22,206 nt of DNA from JANRKG01 sp033763635 (GTDB taxonomy: Bacteria; Cyanobacteriota; Cyanobacteriia; GCF-001939115), in assembly GCA_033763635.1 (NCBI GenBank), contig JANRKG010000278.1:1-22206 (forward strand), given 5' to 3'. The translations under genes were made by a program, and so were the position numbers. The notes beneath the pieces are model-generated. The model made no database searches. It saw only the letters and a list, made by a program, of their open reading frames with translations, and was not told where the DNA came from. Below are positions 7,118 through 14,942 of the stretch, in pieces (position 1 is the stretch's first letter; the number at the start of each line of letters is the position of its first letter).

Positions 7118-7519
7118 ATGGCGGCTAACGACACAATCGCAGATATGCTGACTCGCATCCGGAATGCGGCTCTTGCAAGGCATCAAACAACACAGGTTCC
7201 GGCAACTAGAATGACCCACAACATCGCTGAGGTTCTAAAGCAAGAAGGGTTTATTGCGGATTATGAGGAAACTGGCGAAGGAATCAAGAAGCAATTGGTC
7301 ATCGCCTTGAAGTACAAAGGCAAAAACCGTCAGCCCATCATCACGGGTTTACGCAGGATCAGCAAGCCAGGTCTGCGAGTTTACGCCAACCAGAAGGAAT
7401 TACCTCGGGTTCTCGGTGGAATTGGGATCGCGATTATCTCCACCTCCAGCGGCATTATGACCGATCGGGAAGCCAGACGGAATGGAATTGGTGGCGAAGT
7501 GCTGTGTTACGTCTGGTAG
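7118..7519 (+). CDS. rpsH: 30S ribosomal protein S8
   Basis: S8 (133 aa) is a primary 16S rRNA binder of the platform; in E. coli it is the repressor of the spc operon. MAANDTIADMLTRIRNA at the start and the C-terminal ISTSSGIMTDREARRNGIGGEVLCYVW are typical. It follows rplE directly: rpsN (S14), which stands between them in E. coli, is missing here, which is usual in cyanobacteria. No S8-binding mRNA structure was recognised near rplE or rplX. Confidence 0.97.
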   Translation: MAANDTIADMLTRIRNAALARHQTTQVPATRMTHNIAEVLKQEGFIADYEETGEGIKKQLVIALKYKGKNRQPIITGLRRISKPGLRVYANQKELPRVLGGIGIAIISTSSGIMTDREARRNGIGGEVLCYVW

Positions 7520-7597
7520 CGAGTGTCCGTTGTGAACTGGTTTTTTAGCCTGGGTTCACTTAATTTGCAGTCAAATTTGAAATTTGCACTTACAGCT

Positions 7598-8137
7598 ATG
7601 TCTCGAATTGGTAAACGTCCAATTACTATTCCACCTAAGGTTTCTGTCACGATTACGGGGCAGGAAGTTGCGGTGAAGGGTCCCAAGGGAGAACTGTCTA
7701 GGGTTCTGCCTGCTGAGGTCATTGTGGAACAGGAGGAGCAAACCATCCTGGTGAAGCGACGGGATGAATCCCGCCCTGCCCGTCAGCGTCATGGTCTTTC
7801 TCGAACCCTGGTTGCCAATATGGTAGAAGGGGTCGATCAGGGCTTCCAAAAGCGTCTGGAAATCCAGGGGGTTGGATATCGTGCCCAAGTTCAGGGCAGA
7901 AATCTCATCCTGAACGTTGGCTATAGCAATCCTGTTCAGATTGAACCTCCCGATGGAATTCAGGTAGCCGTAGAAAATAACACAAATGTCATTGTGAGTG
8001 GCATTGACAAAGAAATTGTGGGAAATACGGCTGCAAAGATCCGGGCTGTCCGTCCCCCTGAAGTTTATAAGGGTAAGGGCATTCGGTACGCCGGGGAAGT
8101 CGTAAGACGGAAAGCTGGCAAGTCAGGGAAGAAATAA
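7598..8137 (+). CDS. rplF: 50S ribosomal protein L6
   Basis: L6 (179 aa) consists of two related domains and sits near the factor-binding site of the 50S. Visible are MSRIGKRPITIPPKVSVTI at the start, VEGVDQGFQKRLEIQGVGYRA in the middle, and the C-terminal signature segment AAKIRAVRPPEVYKGKGIRY. The open frame extends back to 7523 without an ATG; the added residues are not family-like, so the ATG at 7598 is used. The 78-nt spacer has no obvious regulatory structure. Confidence 0.96.
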   Translation: MSRIGKRPITIPPKVSVTITGQEVAVKGPKGELSRVLPAEVIVEQEEQTILVKRRDESRPARQRHGLSRTLVANMVEGVDQGFQKRLEIQGVGYRAQVQGRNLILNVGYSNPVQIEPPDGIQVAVENNTNVIVSGIDKEIVGNTAAKIRAVRPPEVYKGKGIRYAGEVVRRKAGKSGKK

Positions 8138-8139
8138 CT

Positions 8140-8502
8140 ATGAAACTTACGCGCAAGGAAGGAACTCGACGCAGGCATACGCGGATTCGGCGAAGTGTAC
8201 AGGGTACGCCAGAACGCCCCCGGTTGGCTGTTTTTCGCTCCAATCAACATATCTATGCTCAGGTCATCGACGATACGGCCCAGCATACGTTAGCTTCTGC
8301 TTCAACGCTTGATCCAGAGTTGAAGGAAAACCTGTCTTCCGGTGCTAACTGTGACGCGTCTGCTCAGGTTGGCAAGTTAGTTGCTCAACGCTTGTTGAAG
8401 CAAGGAATTCAGAAGGTTGTGTTCGATCGCGGCGGTAATCTTTATCACGGTCGCGTGAAAGCATTGGCAGAAGCTGCCCGCGAAGCAGGTTTGGACTTCT
8501 AG
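8140..8502 (+). CDS. rplR: 50S ribosomal protein L18
   Basis: L18 (120 aa) binds 5S rRNA with L5. MKLTRKEGTRRRHTRIRR is the basic RNA-binding N-terminus; RPRLAVFRSNQHIYAQVIDD and KVVFDRGGNLYHGRVKALAEAAREAGL are family signatures. Only 2 nt separate it from the rplF stop, with GGGAAGAAA within rplF as ribosome site. Normal length. Confidence 0.97.
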   Translation: MKLTRKEGTRRRHTRIRRSVQGTPERPRLAVFRSNQHIYAQVIDDTAQHTLASASTLDPELKENLSSGANCDASAQVGKLVAQRLLKQGIQKVVFDRGGNLYHGRVKALAEAAREAGLDF

Positions 8503-8565
8503 AATCAATAACAATTACTGACCTGGGAAGCTGCATAGGAAGAGAGAATGACAGGTGATAAGGCT

Positions 8566-9087
8566 ATGGCGAATCGGCGTAAAGAAAAACGTGCCCGTGA
8601 AAAGGAAACTGACTGGCAGGAACGAGTCGTTCAGATTCGTCGGGTCACGAAGGTCGTAAAGGGTGGTAAAAAGCTAAGCTTTCGAGCCATCGTCATTGTA
8701 GGCAATGAGCGAGGCCAGGTCGGGGTCGGCGTTGGCAAAGCTAGTGATGTAATTGGGGCGGTTCGTAAAGGGGTCGCGGATGGACGCAAGCATGTCATTG
8801 ATGTTCCTCTGACAAAGGCGAACTCCATTCCCCATCCGGTCAGTTCGGCAGGGGGGGGAGCCAAGGTAATGATGCGTCCTGCGGCTCCTGGGACGGGGGT
8901 AATTGCTGGGGGTTCTGTGAGAACGGTCCTGGAACTAGCCGGAGTCCGCAACGTCCTGGCAAAACAATTAGGTTCCGGTAATCCCTTGAATAATGCTCGT
9001 GCGGCTGTGAATGCACTGGCTTCTCTGCGAACCTTTGCAGAAGTGGCAGAAGAGCGTGGGATTCCTGTTGAAAATCTTTATATCTAA
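8566..9087 (+). CDS. rpsE: 30S ribosomal protein S5
   Basis: S5 (173 aa) acts in decoding fidelity and mRNA entry. The dsRNA-binding fold begins near WQERVVQIRRVTKVVKGGKK, followed by GNERGQVGVGVGKA and the C-terminal domain (GSGNPLNNARAAVNAL). Two starts are possible: ATG 8548 with AGGA (8537-8540), and ATG 8566 with AGGTGA (8553-8558). I prefer 8566 because the protein then begins MANRRKEKRAREKE, like other cyanobacterial S5. A G8 run (8851-8858) lies in the GGGAKV codons without breaking the frame. rpmD (L30), which follows in E. coli, is absent. Confidence 0.95.
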   Translation: MANRRKEKRAREKETDWQERVVQIRRVTKVVKGGKKLSFRAIVIVGNERGQVGVGVGKASDVIGAVRKGVADGRKHVIDVPLTKANSIPHPVSSAGGGAKVMMRPAAPGTGVIAGGSVRTVLELAGVRNVLAKQLGSGNPLNNARAAVNALASLRTFAEVAEERGIPVENLYI

Positions 9088-9116
9088 GCATTTTGTCGTT
9101 ACCAGGTCTTAAAGCT

Positions 9117-9581
9117 ATGAGATTAGAGGATGCCTTGCCCCAACCGGGGTCACGCAAGCGGAAGCGCCGAATTGGCCGGGGGATTTCTGCCGGACAGGGT
9201 GCAAGTGGTGGGTTTGGGATGCGGGGGCAAAAATCCCGCTCAGGCCGGGGCACTCGTCCTGGGTTTGAAGGGGGGCAAATGCCGCTCTATCGACGTTTGC
9301 CTAAGTTAAAGCACTTTATCGTCCTGAATCAACAGCAATACACTACGATCAACGTAAGAAAACTTGCTTCTTTGCCACCAGGCTCGGAAGTGACTCTCGA
9401 ATCCTTGATGGAAGTGGGCTTAATCACGACCAATGATGGCCCTCTAAAAATTTTGGGAGATGGAGAACTCTCCGTAGCACTGACTGTGAAGGCATGGGCA
9501 TTTACAGCTTCTGCCCGCAGCAAAATTGAAGCAGCAGGGGGTCGGTGTGAGCTTTTGAGCAGGGAAACGGCTCAGGCGTAA
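9117..9581 (+). CDS. rplO: 50S ribosomal protein L15
   Basis: L15 (154 aa) is a late-assembly 50S protein with a long Gly/Arg-rich extended arm. MRLEDALPQPGSRKRKRRIGRGISAGQGASGGFGMRGQKSR is typical (positions 1-41), and the globular part ends with VKAWAFTASARSKIEAAGG. The frame runs back to a TTG at 9093, but the ATG at 9117 gives the standard N-terminus, so it is chosen although no strong ribosome site is seen. It stands directly after rpsE since L30 is lacking. Confidence 0.95.
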   Translation: MRLEDALPQPGSRKRKRRIGRGISAGQGASGGFGMRGQKSRSGRGTRPGFEGGQMPLYRRLPKLKHFIVLNQQQYTTINVRKLASLPPGSEVTLESLMEVGLITTNDGPLKILGDGELSVALTVKAWAFTASARSKIEAAGGRCELLSRETAQA

Positions 9582-9657
9582 GACTGAGATTTTTGGCAAG
9601 TTTTTGGCGGGAATTTCTCCCGATCGTCCTCCTAATCCATAGACAGAGAGATTCTTT

Positions 9658-10986
9658 ATGGTTGCAAGGCAAGAGAAAGCCCCAAATGCTCAAGAAACCT
9701 TCGCTCAGATGGCCCAGGCATCAGGGCTTCGAGGCCGCATCCTTCTGACGATAGGTATGTTGATTCTAGTTCGCCTGGGCATCTTTCTTCCAATTCCTGG
9801 GATTAATCGAGAGAGCTTTTCTGCATTTATTAATCAGCAGAACAATGCGATTCTAGGATTTCTGGATATTTTTTCGGGTGGAGGTTTAACTGCTCTTGGG
9901 ATTTTTGCCTTAGGGATTTTGCCTTTCATCAATGCCTCCATCATCCTGCAACTTCTGACGGCAGCAATTCCTTCCCTGGAAAACTTGCAAAAAAATGAAG
10001 GGGAAGCGGGCCGTCGAAAGATTTCCCAAATCACCCGTTACGTTGCGGTCGGTTGGGCGATCGTTCAGAGTACGGGGATTGCTCTGTGGGTCCGTCCCTA
10101 CGCTGAAACGCCCGGTATTCCCTTTGTTGTGGAAACGGTAATCGCCCTAACGGCTGGCTCGATGTTCGTGATGTGGGTCGGTGAGTTAATTACAGAGCGG
10201 GGTATTGGAAACGGTGCTTCTCTCTTGATTTTCGTCAGCATTGTCTCTAGTTTGCCCAAGTCCCTGGGTCAGACCATTGACCTAGCCCAAGTCAGTGCGG
10301 AAAAAGGCAATCAGGCCATTGTAATTGGGGTTGTGGTCCTCCTCCTATCTTTCTTAGCGATGATTGTGGGAATTGTCTTTGTTCAGGAAGCAATCCGCCG
10401 AATTCCGATTGTGTCAGCTCGCCGTCAGGTAGGCCGTCGCATGTACCTAGAGCGCAGCAGCTATCTCCCTCTGCGTCTCAATCAGGGTAATGTGATGCCC
10501 ATCATTTTTGCCTCGGCAGTCTTGATTCTCCCTGCTTCTCTCTCCCAGTTCACTCGGAATGAGTTTTTGGTCAGAGCTGCTAACTACCTCAGTCCTGCAG
10601 GGCCAACTCCCTACATTTACGTCGCTTTCTATCTCCTTCTCATCCTGTTCTTCAGTTACTTCTATGCCTCACTGGTTGTGAATCCAGTTGATATGGCGCA
10701 GAACCTTAAGAAGATGGGGGCGAGTATCCCAGGCATTCGCCCTGGTAAGGCAACGACGGAATATTTGGAACGCGTTTTAAATCGCCTTACCTTCTTGGGG
10801 GCGATCTTCCTGGGAATTGTTGCAATCGTCCCGACTGCTGTAGAAAGTGCGACACGGGTTACGACCTTCCAGCGAGGGTTGGGAGCAACTTCGCTATTGA
10901 TTCTGGTAGGGGTTGCGATCGAGACCGCGAAGCAAGTACAAACCTATGTCATCTCGCAGCGTTATGAAGGAATGGTGAAACAGTAG
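9658..10986 (+). CDS. secY: Protein translocase subunit SecY
   Basis: SecY (442 aa) is the channel of the Sec translocon; in cyanobacteria it serves plasma and thylakoid membranes. Ten membrane helices fit the hydropathy. Landmarks: TM1 around residues 28-46 ending in the PIPGI motif, the periplasmic plug segment after it (NRESFSAFINQQNN), GILPFINASIILQLLTAAIPSLE in TM2, the cytosolic loop with RRIPIVSARRQVGRRMY, and the SecA/ribosome-binding loop SIPGIRPGKATTEYLERVLNR. The 76-nt spacer before it holds TTTTTGGC twice (9590, 9601) and a small stem CGGGA/TCCCG (9608-9622). It shares one base with adk. Confidence 0.98.
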   Translation: MVARQEKAPNAQETFAQMAQASGLRGRILLTIGMLILVRLGIFLPIPGINRESFSAFINQQNNAILGFLDIFSGGGLTALGIFALGILPFINASIILQLLTAAIPSLENLQKNEGEAGRRKISQITRYVAVGWAIVQSTGIALWVRPYAETPGIPFVVETVIALTAGSMFVMWVGELITERGIGNGASLLIFVSIVSSLPKSLGQTIDLAQVSAEKGNQAIVIGVVVLLLSFLAMIVGIVFVQEAIRRIPIVSARRQVGRRMYLERSSYLPLRLNQGNVMPIIFASAVLILPASLSQFTRNEFLVRAANYLSPAGPTPYIYVAFYLLLILFFSYFYASLVVNPVDMAQNLKKMGASIPGIRPGKATTEYLERVLNRLTFLGAIFLGIVAIVPTAVESATRVTTFQRGLGATSLLILVGVAIETAKQVQTYVISQRYEGMVKQ

Positions 10987-11540
10987 TGGCACGGTTGATT
11001 TTTTTAGGCCCACCTGGCGCAGGAAAAGGGACACAAGCTCAAACTTTGTCCAAGATCCTTGAAATTCCTCATATCTCAACAGGCGAGATTTTACGGAATT
11101 CGGTTGCTAACAACACTCATCTCGGTCAAAAAGCCAAATCCTATATGGATGCTGGTGAGTTGGTTCCAGATCACCTAATTCTTGAACTGATTCGAGAACG
11201 CCTTGCTGAACCCGATACTGATCGGGGTTGGCTTTTAGACGGGTTTCCTCGAAATGTTTCTCAGGCAACGTTTCTGGAAAAGTTGTTGGAAGAGGTGGGT
11301 CAGGCTTACGACAATACGATCAACCTGGAAGTACCCGATGAAATTCTTGTTGTCCGGCTTCTGTCACGCGGTCGCCAGGATGATAACGAAGATGTGATCA
11401 GACGACGTTTGGTGGTCTACCGGGAGCAGACCGAACCTTTGATTAACTTCTACCGAGAACGTCAACTTCTCATCTCTATTGATGGAAATCGTCCTCCTGA
11501 TGATGTAACTTCCCATCTTCGCAAAGTTTTGGAAAACTGA
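10986..11540 (+). CDS. adk: Adenylate kinase, short-LID form
   Basis: Adk (184 aa) interconverts AMP + ATP and 2 ADP. The P-loop is GPPGAGKGTQ (residues 8-17), the AMP-binding region follows (HISTGEILRN), DGFPRN carries the phosphate-binding Arg, and the LID is the short type (LLSRGRQDDNEDVIRRRL) without the zinc-binding insert. The start is GTG at 10986, overlapping the last base of the secY stop. The secY-adk pair is widespread; map, often next, is not present here. A 205-nt gap follows. Confidence 0.97.
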   Translation: MARLIFLGPPGAGKGTQAQTLSKILEIPHISTGEILRNSVANNTHLGQKAKSYMDAGELVPDHLILELIRERLAEPDTDRGWLLDGFPRNVSQATFLEKLLEEVGQAYDNTINLEVPDEILVVRLLSRGRQDDNEDVIRRRLVVYREQTEPLINFYRERQLLISIDGNRPPDDVTSHLRKVLEN

Positions 11541-11634
11541 TGGGTAGTCTTCATCTACTATGGTGTCTTCTATGGGCTACTTCCAAAGCTAGCTTTCAAA
11601 AAGATGTTTCACCCAAAGCCTTTGGCATGAAATG

Positions 11635-11671
11635 TTGCTTTCAGTTTTATAAGCTATGGTCATAATATAAC
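11635..11671 (+). promoter_or_regulatory. Weak promoter candidate upstream of infA
   Basis: TTGCTT at 11635-11640 is followed by overlapping AT-rich -10-like hexamers CATAAT (11661-11666) and TATAAC (11666-11671). Spacing (20-25 nt) is not good for either. If a promoter is here, the hairpin at 11677-11712 would lie within the first bases of the infA transcript. Confidence 0.25.
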
Positions 11672-11676
11672 CCTTG

Positions 11677-11712
11677 CTTAAACAGGCTAATCACCGACTA
11701 GCCTGTTTAAGT
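11677..11712 (+). promoter_or_regulatory. Perfect 12-bp hairpin between adk and infA
   Basis: TTAAACAGGCTA (11678-11689) pairs perfectly with TAGCCTGTTTAA (11699-11710) around the loop ATCACCGAC; a C-G pair and a G-U pair extend it at 11677/11711 and 11676/11712. No T-run follows (GTTTCTG), so it is not a standard terminator, though the right arm itself ends in TGTTTAAGTTT. It stands 33 nt before the infA start, close to the ribosome site (11731-11739). It could stop secY-adk readthrough, stabilise the infA mRNA end, or control infA. Confidence 0.6.
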
Positions 11713-11745
11713 TTCTGAAAATATCGTGTTAAGGAGAGGAAAAAG

Positions 11746-11973
11746 TTGTCCAAGCAAGATTTGATTGAAATGGAAGGGACTGTAACCGAGTCGCTGCCCA
11801 ACGCAATGTTCCGCGTGGATTTGGATAATGGTTTTAATGTGCTGGCCCACATCTCTGGAAAAATCCGTCGTAACTACATCAAGATTCTTCCGGGTGATCG
11901 CGTCAAGGTTGAACTCACTCCTTACGATCTTACAAAAGGTCGGATCACTTATCGACTCCGAAACAAGAAGTAA
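11746..11973 (+). CDS. infA: Translation initiation factor IF-1
   Basis: IF-1 (75 aa) binds the 30S A site with IF-2 and IF-3. The OB-fold sequence is complete: SKQDLIEMEGTVTESLPN, NGFNVLAHISGKIRRNYIKI, VELTPYDLTKGRITYR. The start is TTG at 11746: the coding match with E. coli IF-1 (AKEDNIEMQG) begins right there, the next in-frame ATG would remove the first beta-strand, and AAGGAGAGG (11731-11739) is a strong ribosome site for it. A rare start codon combined with a strong ribosome site in an initiation-factor gene may limit its yield. Confidence 0.96.
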   Translation: MSKQDLIEMEGTVTESLPNAMFRVDLDNGFNVLAHISGKIRRNYIKILPGDRVKVELTPYDLTKGRITYRLRNKK

Positions 11974-12039
11974 GGGTTGCTTCTAGTAAATGGACTGGCT
12001 AACATAAAAACCGCCGTAATCTTCATATAGCTTTATTGA

Positions 12040-12069
12040 TTGACTTTTACATCAAAGAGTTGTTAAAAT
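12040..12069 (+). promoter_or_regulatory. Sigma-70 type promoter of rpmJ
   Basis: TTGACT (12040-12045), an 18-nt spacer and TAAAAT (12064-12069) preceded by TGT (extended -10). This is the best promoter match in the window. It would start RNA near 12076, giving rpmJ a leader of about 35 nt, and shows that the ribosomal cluster is not a single transcription unit. Confidence 0.6.
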
Positions 12070-12110
12070 ATTGTGTTTGTAGTGTTTCTGAAATTTCCCT
12101 GGAAGGGTTC

Positions 12111-12224
12111 ATGAAAGTTAGAGCATCGGTGCGTAAAATTTGTGAGAAATGCCGTGTCATCCGGCGTAAAGGTAGGGTGATGGTCATCTGCTCTAACCCA
12201 AAGCACAAGCAGAGACAAGGCTAA
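12111..12224 (+). CDS. rpmJ: 50S ribosomal protein L36
   Basis: L36 is a 37-aa zinc-ribbon protein of the 50S. The sequence begins MKVRASVRKICEKCRVIRRK; the zinc ligands C11, C14, C27 and H32 are all present, so it is the zinc-containing (C+) form. The start is the ATG at 12111 behind GGAAGG (12101-12106); an in-frame extension upstream to 12036 overlaps the promoter and is not coding. It lies between infA and rpsM as in most bacteria. Confidence 0.96.
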   Translation: MKVRASVRKICEKCRVIRRKGRVMVICSNPKHKQRQG

Positions 12225-12233
12225 AAAATGATG

Positions 12234-12249
12234 TGTGATTGGAATCACT
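12234..12249. promoter_or_regulatory. CRP-like palindrome between rpmJ and rpsM
   Basis: TGTGA-TTGGAA-TCACT matches the CRP-family consensus TGTGA-N6-TCACA at nine of ten positions; the perfect core is GTGATT-GG-AATCAC (12235-12248). It starts 10 nt after the rpmJ stop. Cyanobacteria have a cAMP receptor protein (SyCRP1) with this kind of target. A single match by eye is weak evidence; the site is about 265 nt ahead of rpsM. Confidence 0.3.
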
Positions 12250-12308
12250 TGCCACTTCGTTCTTTCCTGGAGTCTAACCCTTTGCTTTCGAGTTTGGAGT
12301 AATAAAGA

Positions 12309-12334
12309 CTCAAATCACAAGCTCAAATCACAAG
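12309..12334. repeat. 13-bp perfect tandem repeat upstream of rpsM
   Basis: CTCAAATCACAAG occurs twice in direct contact (12309-12321, 12322-12334), followed by a degenerate third unit (TTCAAGTCATCAAG, 12336-12349). Each unit contains AATCAC, also the right half of the palindrome at 12235-12248, so the region has four related hexamers. The rest of the 288-nt gap contains a weak promoter-like pair (TTGGAA 12388-12393, TATTAC 12410-12415) and a leader stem TTTCCAA (12433-12439) with TTGGAAA (12459-12465). Confidence 0.6.
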
Positions 12335-12512
12335 GATTCAAGTCATCAAGACTTAGAGAAATTTGAAGGAGTTTGGTAGGGTGGTCCTTGGAAAACTCTC
12401 TATCTCTTTTATTACAGAATAGATTGTTAGTTTTTCCAACATCTGCTTTTAAGAGCTTTTGGAAACTGGTTTTCACCGCGAAATTCGTTATTTAGGGTTG
12501 GGAGAAGGAAGA

Positions 12513-12896
12513 GTGGCACGGATCGCAGGCGTAGATTTACCTCGTGATAAGAGGATCGAAATTGGGTTGACCTACATTTATGGGATTGGTCTGACCCGAT
12601 CGAAAGAGATTTTGGCGACCACTGGCGTTAACCCAGATATCCGCGTCAAGGATCTCAATGACTCTGATTTGGCTGCTTTGCGCGAAGCAGTTGAGACGAA
12701 CTATCAGGTCGAAGGAGATTTGCGGCGTTTAGAGTCCATGAACATCAAGCGCTTGATGGACATTGGGACTTACAGAGGTCGGAGACATCGACTAGGGCTT
12801 CCTGTGAGAGGGCAACGCACTCGAACAAACGCTCGAACCCGTCGGGGCGGTCGCCGTACGGTTGCAGGTAAGAAGAAAGCGCCCAGCAAGAAGTAA
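12513..12896 (+). CDS. rpsM: 30S ribosomal protein S13
   Basis: S13 (127 aa) is in the 30S head and contacts P-site tRNA and L5. ARIAGVDLPRDKRIEIGLTY and the helix-hairpin-helix GIGLTRSKEIL are followed by RGRRHRLGLPVRGQRTRTNART, the family signature, and a Lys-rich tail. The open frame continues upstream to 12459, but GTG at 12513 with GAAGGA (12504-12509) gives the standard N-terminus and length. It begins the alpha part of the cluster after the longest internal gap. Confidence 0.96.
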   Translation: MARIAGVDLPRDKRIEIGLTYIYGIGLTRSKEILATTGVNPDIRVKDLNDSDLAALREAVETNYQVEGDLRRLESMNIKRLMDIGTYRGRRHRLGLPVRGQRTRTNARTRRGGRRTVAGKKKAPSKK

Positions 12897-12939
12897 TTAG
12901 TCAGAATCGTTCATGTGAATTTTCAGGTAAGAGACAAGT

Positions 12940-13335
12940 ATGGCCCGACAACCGACTAAGAAAACAACAACCCGTAAGCAAAAGCGTCACGTTCCCAGTG
13001 GCGTTGCTCACATCCAATCAACATTCAACAACACGATCGTTACGATTACCGATACTGCTGGTGAAGTGATTTCTTGGGCATCGTCCGGATCGAGTGGCTT
13101 CAAAGGTGCCAAGAAGGGAACTCCTTTTGCGGCTCAGACGGCTGCTGAGAATGCAGCTCGTCGTGCTTCGGATCAGGGAATGCGACAGATTGAAGTCATG
13201 GTGAGTGGACCTGGAGCGGGCCGTGAAACCGCGATTCGGGCATTACAGGGGGCTGGACTGGAAATCACATTGATTCGGGATGTGACTCCGATTCCCCACA
13301 ATGGTTGTCGCCCTCCCAAGAGACGGCGGGTTTAG
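12940..13335 (+). CDS. rpsK: 30S ribosomal protein S11
   Basis: S11 (131 aa) is a platform protein close to the mRNA exit and E site. HIQSTFNNTIVTITDTAGEV, SWASSGSSGFKGAKKGTPFAAQ and the C-terminal DVTPIPHNGCRPPKRRRV are nearly invariant. The N-terminal 18 residues are a Lys/Thr-rich extension. rpsD (S4), next in E. coli, is absent, as usual in cyanobacteria. The following 180 nt to rpoA contain CAAACGT twice (13430, 13448) but no clear promoter. Confidence 0.97.
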   Translation: MARQPTKKTTTRKQKRHVPSGVAHIQSTFNNTIVTITDTAGEVISWASSGSSGFKGAKKGTPFAAQTAAENAARRASDQGMRQIEVMVSGPGAGRETAIRALQGAGLEITLIRDVTPIPHNGCRPPKRRRV

Positions 13336-13515
13336 GGATTTCTAAAATGGGAACGGGTATGAAAGTGCCCGGTTTTGATGGAAGTCTGTACGGAAGAAGT
13401 TTGTGTGGTGCTAATCCAATTTGTTGCATCAAACGTAATGTGTTCAACAAACGTCAGATGGCGAATGTAGATTGGCGGTACGCATTGGGGGTTCAGAGTA
13501 AAGGGAGGTTGCTCA

Positions 13516-14463
13516 GTGGCACATTTTCAAGTTGAATGTATCGAGTCGGTTACTGAGAGCGATCAAAGCCAGCGTAGTAAGTTTGTCATTGAGCATCTTG
13601 ACCGGGGGCAAGGTGTAACTGTTGGCAATGCTCTGAGGCGTGTTTTGCTATCTAACCTGGAAGGGGCGGCGATTACTTCAGTTCGCATTGCAGGGGTGAG
13701 TCATGAATTTTCAACCATTCCCGGCGTGCGCGAGGACGTGTTGGACATCCTCATGAACATGAAGGCGATCGTGTTGAAGAGCTATTCTTCCCAGTCCCAG
13801 TTGGGTCGTTTGATTGTTCACGGACCTGCGACTGTAACGGCTGAACAATTTGACCTTCCCTCTGAACTGGAGCTAGTCAATCCTCAGCAATATATTGCCA
13901 CCTTATCCCCTGGTGCCACTTTAGAAATGGAATTCCGCGTTGAGAAAGGCAAAGGATATCGTTCAATTGACCGGAGTCGAGACGAATCCACTGCGATCGA
14001 CTTCCTCCAAATTGACTCGATCTTTATGCCAGTTCGCAAGGTTGAATACCGAGTAGACGACACCCGCGTCGGTGGTTCTTTAGAACGCGATCGTCTGACG
14101 ATGGAAATCTGGACCAACGGAAGCTTAACCCCTCTGGAGGCTCTTGGACAAGCGGCCAGTCTGTTGGTAGATCTGTTTGATCCCCTGCGAAATATTTCTG
14201 ATATTGACCAGGCGATCGATAAGGATGACTTGGATGAAGATCCAGCCAGCCAAATTCCGATTGAGGAACTTCAGCTTTCCGTTCGTGCTTACAATTGTTT
14301 GAAGCGCGCCCAGATCAATACAGTTGCCGATCTGCTGGACTACACCCAGGAAGATCTCCTGGAAATCAAAAACTTTGGGCAGAAGTCTGCCGAAGAAGTG
14401 ATTGAGGCGTTACAGGTTCGATTGGGAATTACCCTGCCTCAAGAAAAATCTAAGAACCCTTAG
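13516..14463 (+). CDS. rpoA: RNA polymerase subunit alpha
   Basis: RpoA (315 aa) dimerises to assemble RNA polymerase. The N-terminal domain (about 1-230) contains the dimer helix motif GNALRRVLLSNLEGAAIT; a linker rich in Asp follows (DIDQAIDKDDLDEDPAS); the C-terminal domain (about 248-310) has the helix-hairpin-helix of DNA and activator contact (LSVRAYNCLKRAQINTVADLL ... EIKNFGQKSAEEVIEAL, shown in part). The start is GTG at 13516 behind GGGAGG (13503-13508), giving MAHFQVECIE, typical of cyanobacteria. Confidence 0.98.
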   Translation: MAHFQVECIESVTESDQSQRSKFVIEHLDRGQGVTVGNALRRVLLSNLEGAAITSVRIAGVSHEFSTIPGVREDVLDILMNMKAIVLKSYSSQSQLGRLIVHGPATVTAEQFDLPSELELVNPQQYIATLSPGATLEMEFRVEKGKGYRSIDRSRDESTAIDFLQIDSIFMPVRKVEYRVDDTRVGGSLERDRLTMEIWTNGSLTPLEALGQAASLLVDLFDPLRNISDIDQAIDKDDLDEDPASQIPIEELQLSVRAYNCLKRAQINTVADLLDYTQEDLLEIKNFGQKSAEEVIEALQVRLGITLPQEKSKNP

Positions 14464-14542
14464 TCCTGATTTATCAGACACATCGTTCTTAGCGTAAATT
14501 CCTGCTTTTTATTTCGTAATCTTAATCTCTGTTGCAAGCGTT

Positions 14543-14893
14543 ATGCGTCACCGTTGCCGTGTTCATCAACTTGGAAAGCCTGCCGATCAGCGTCGTGCCC
14601 TTCTCAGAGCATTGACCACTGAGTTGATCCGGAATGGCAAGATTACTACAACTCTCACCCGTGCTAAGTGCGTCCGTTCGGAAGCGGAAAAAATGATCAC
14701 TCTTGCCAAGGATGGTTCTCTCTCGGCCCGTCGTCAGGCGTTGGGGTATATCTACGATAAGGATTTGGTTCACGCCTTGTTTGAGCAAGCGAAAACTCGG
14801 TATGCCGATCGTAAGGGTGGATACACTCGGATTGCTCGAACGGTTCCTCGCCGAGGGGATAATGCTGAAATGGCTATTATTGAACTCACTTGA
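14543..14893 (+). CDS. rplQ: 50S ribosomal protein L17
   Basis: L17 (116 aa) sits near the tunnel exit. MRHRCRVHQLGKPADQRRALLRALTTELI and the repeated basic helices with GGYTRIARTVPRRGDNAEMAIIEL are family features (MRHR...LgR.. and GGYTRI). It ends the alpha part of the cluster, 79 nt after rpoA. The spacer holds only a 4-bp stem (CTGA-TTTA-TCAG just after the rpoA stop), too weak for a terminator. Confidence 0.97.
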   Translation: MRHRCRVHQLGKPADQRRALLRALTTELIRNGKITTTLTRAKCVRSEAEKMITLAKDGSLSARRQALGYIYDKDLVHALFEQAKTRYADRKGGYTRIARTVPRRGDNAEMAIIELT

Positions 14894-14942
14894 GTAGTGT
14901 CTGTATTTTTCCTTGAGGCTAGATTAGCGAATTTTGGCTGTG

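Noticed and set aside
12036..12110. In-frame upstream extension of rpmJ
   Set aside because: It covers the promoter; L36 always begins MKV(R)xSV, matching the ATG at 12111.
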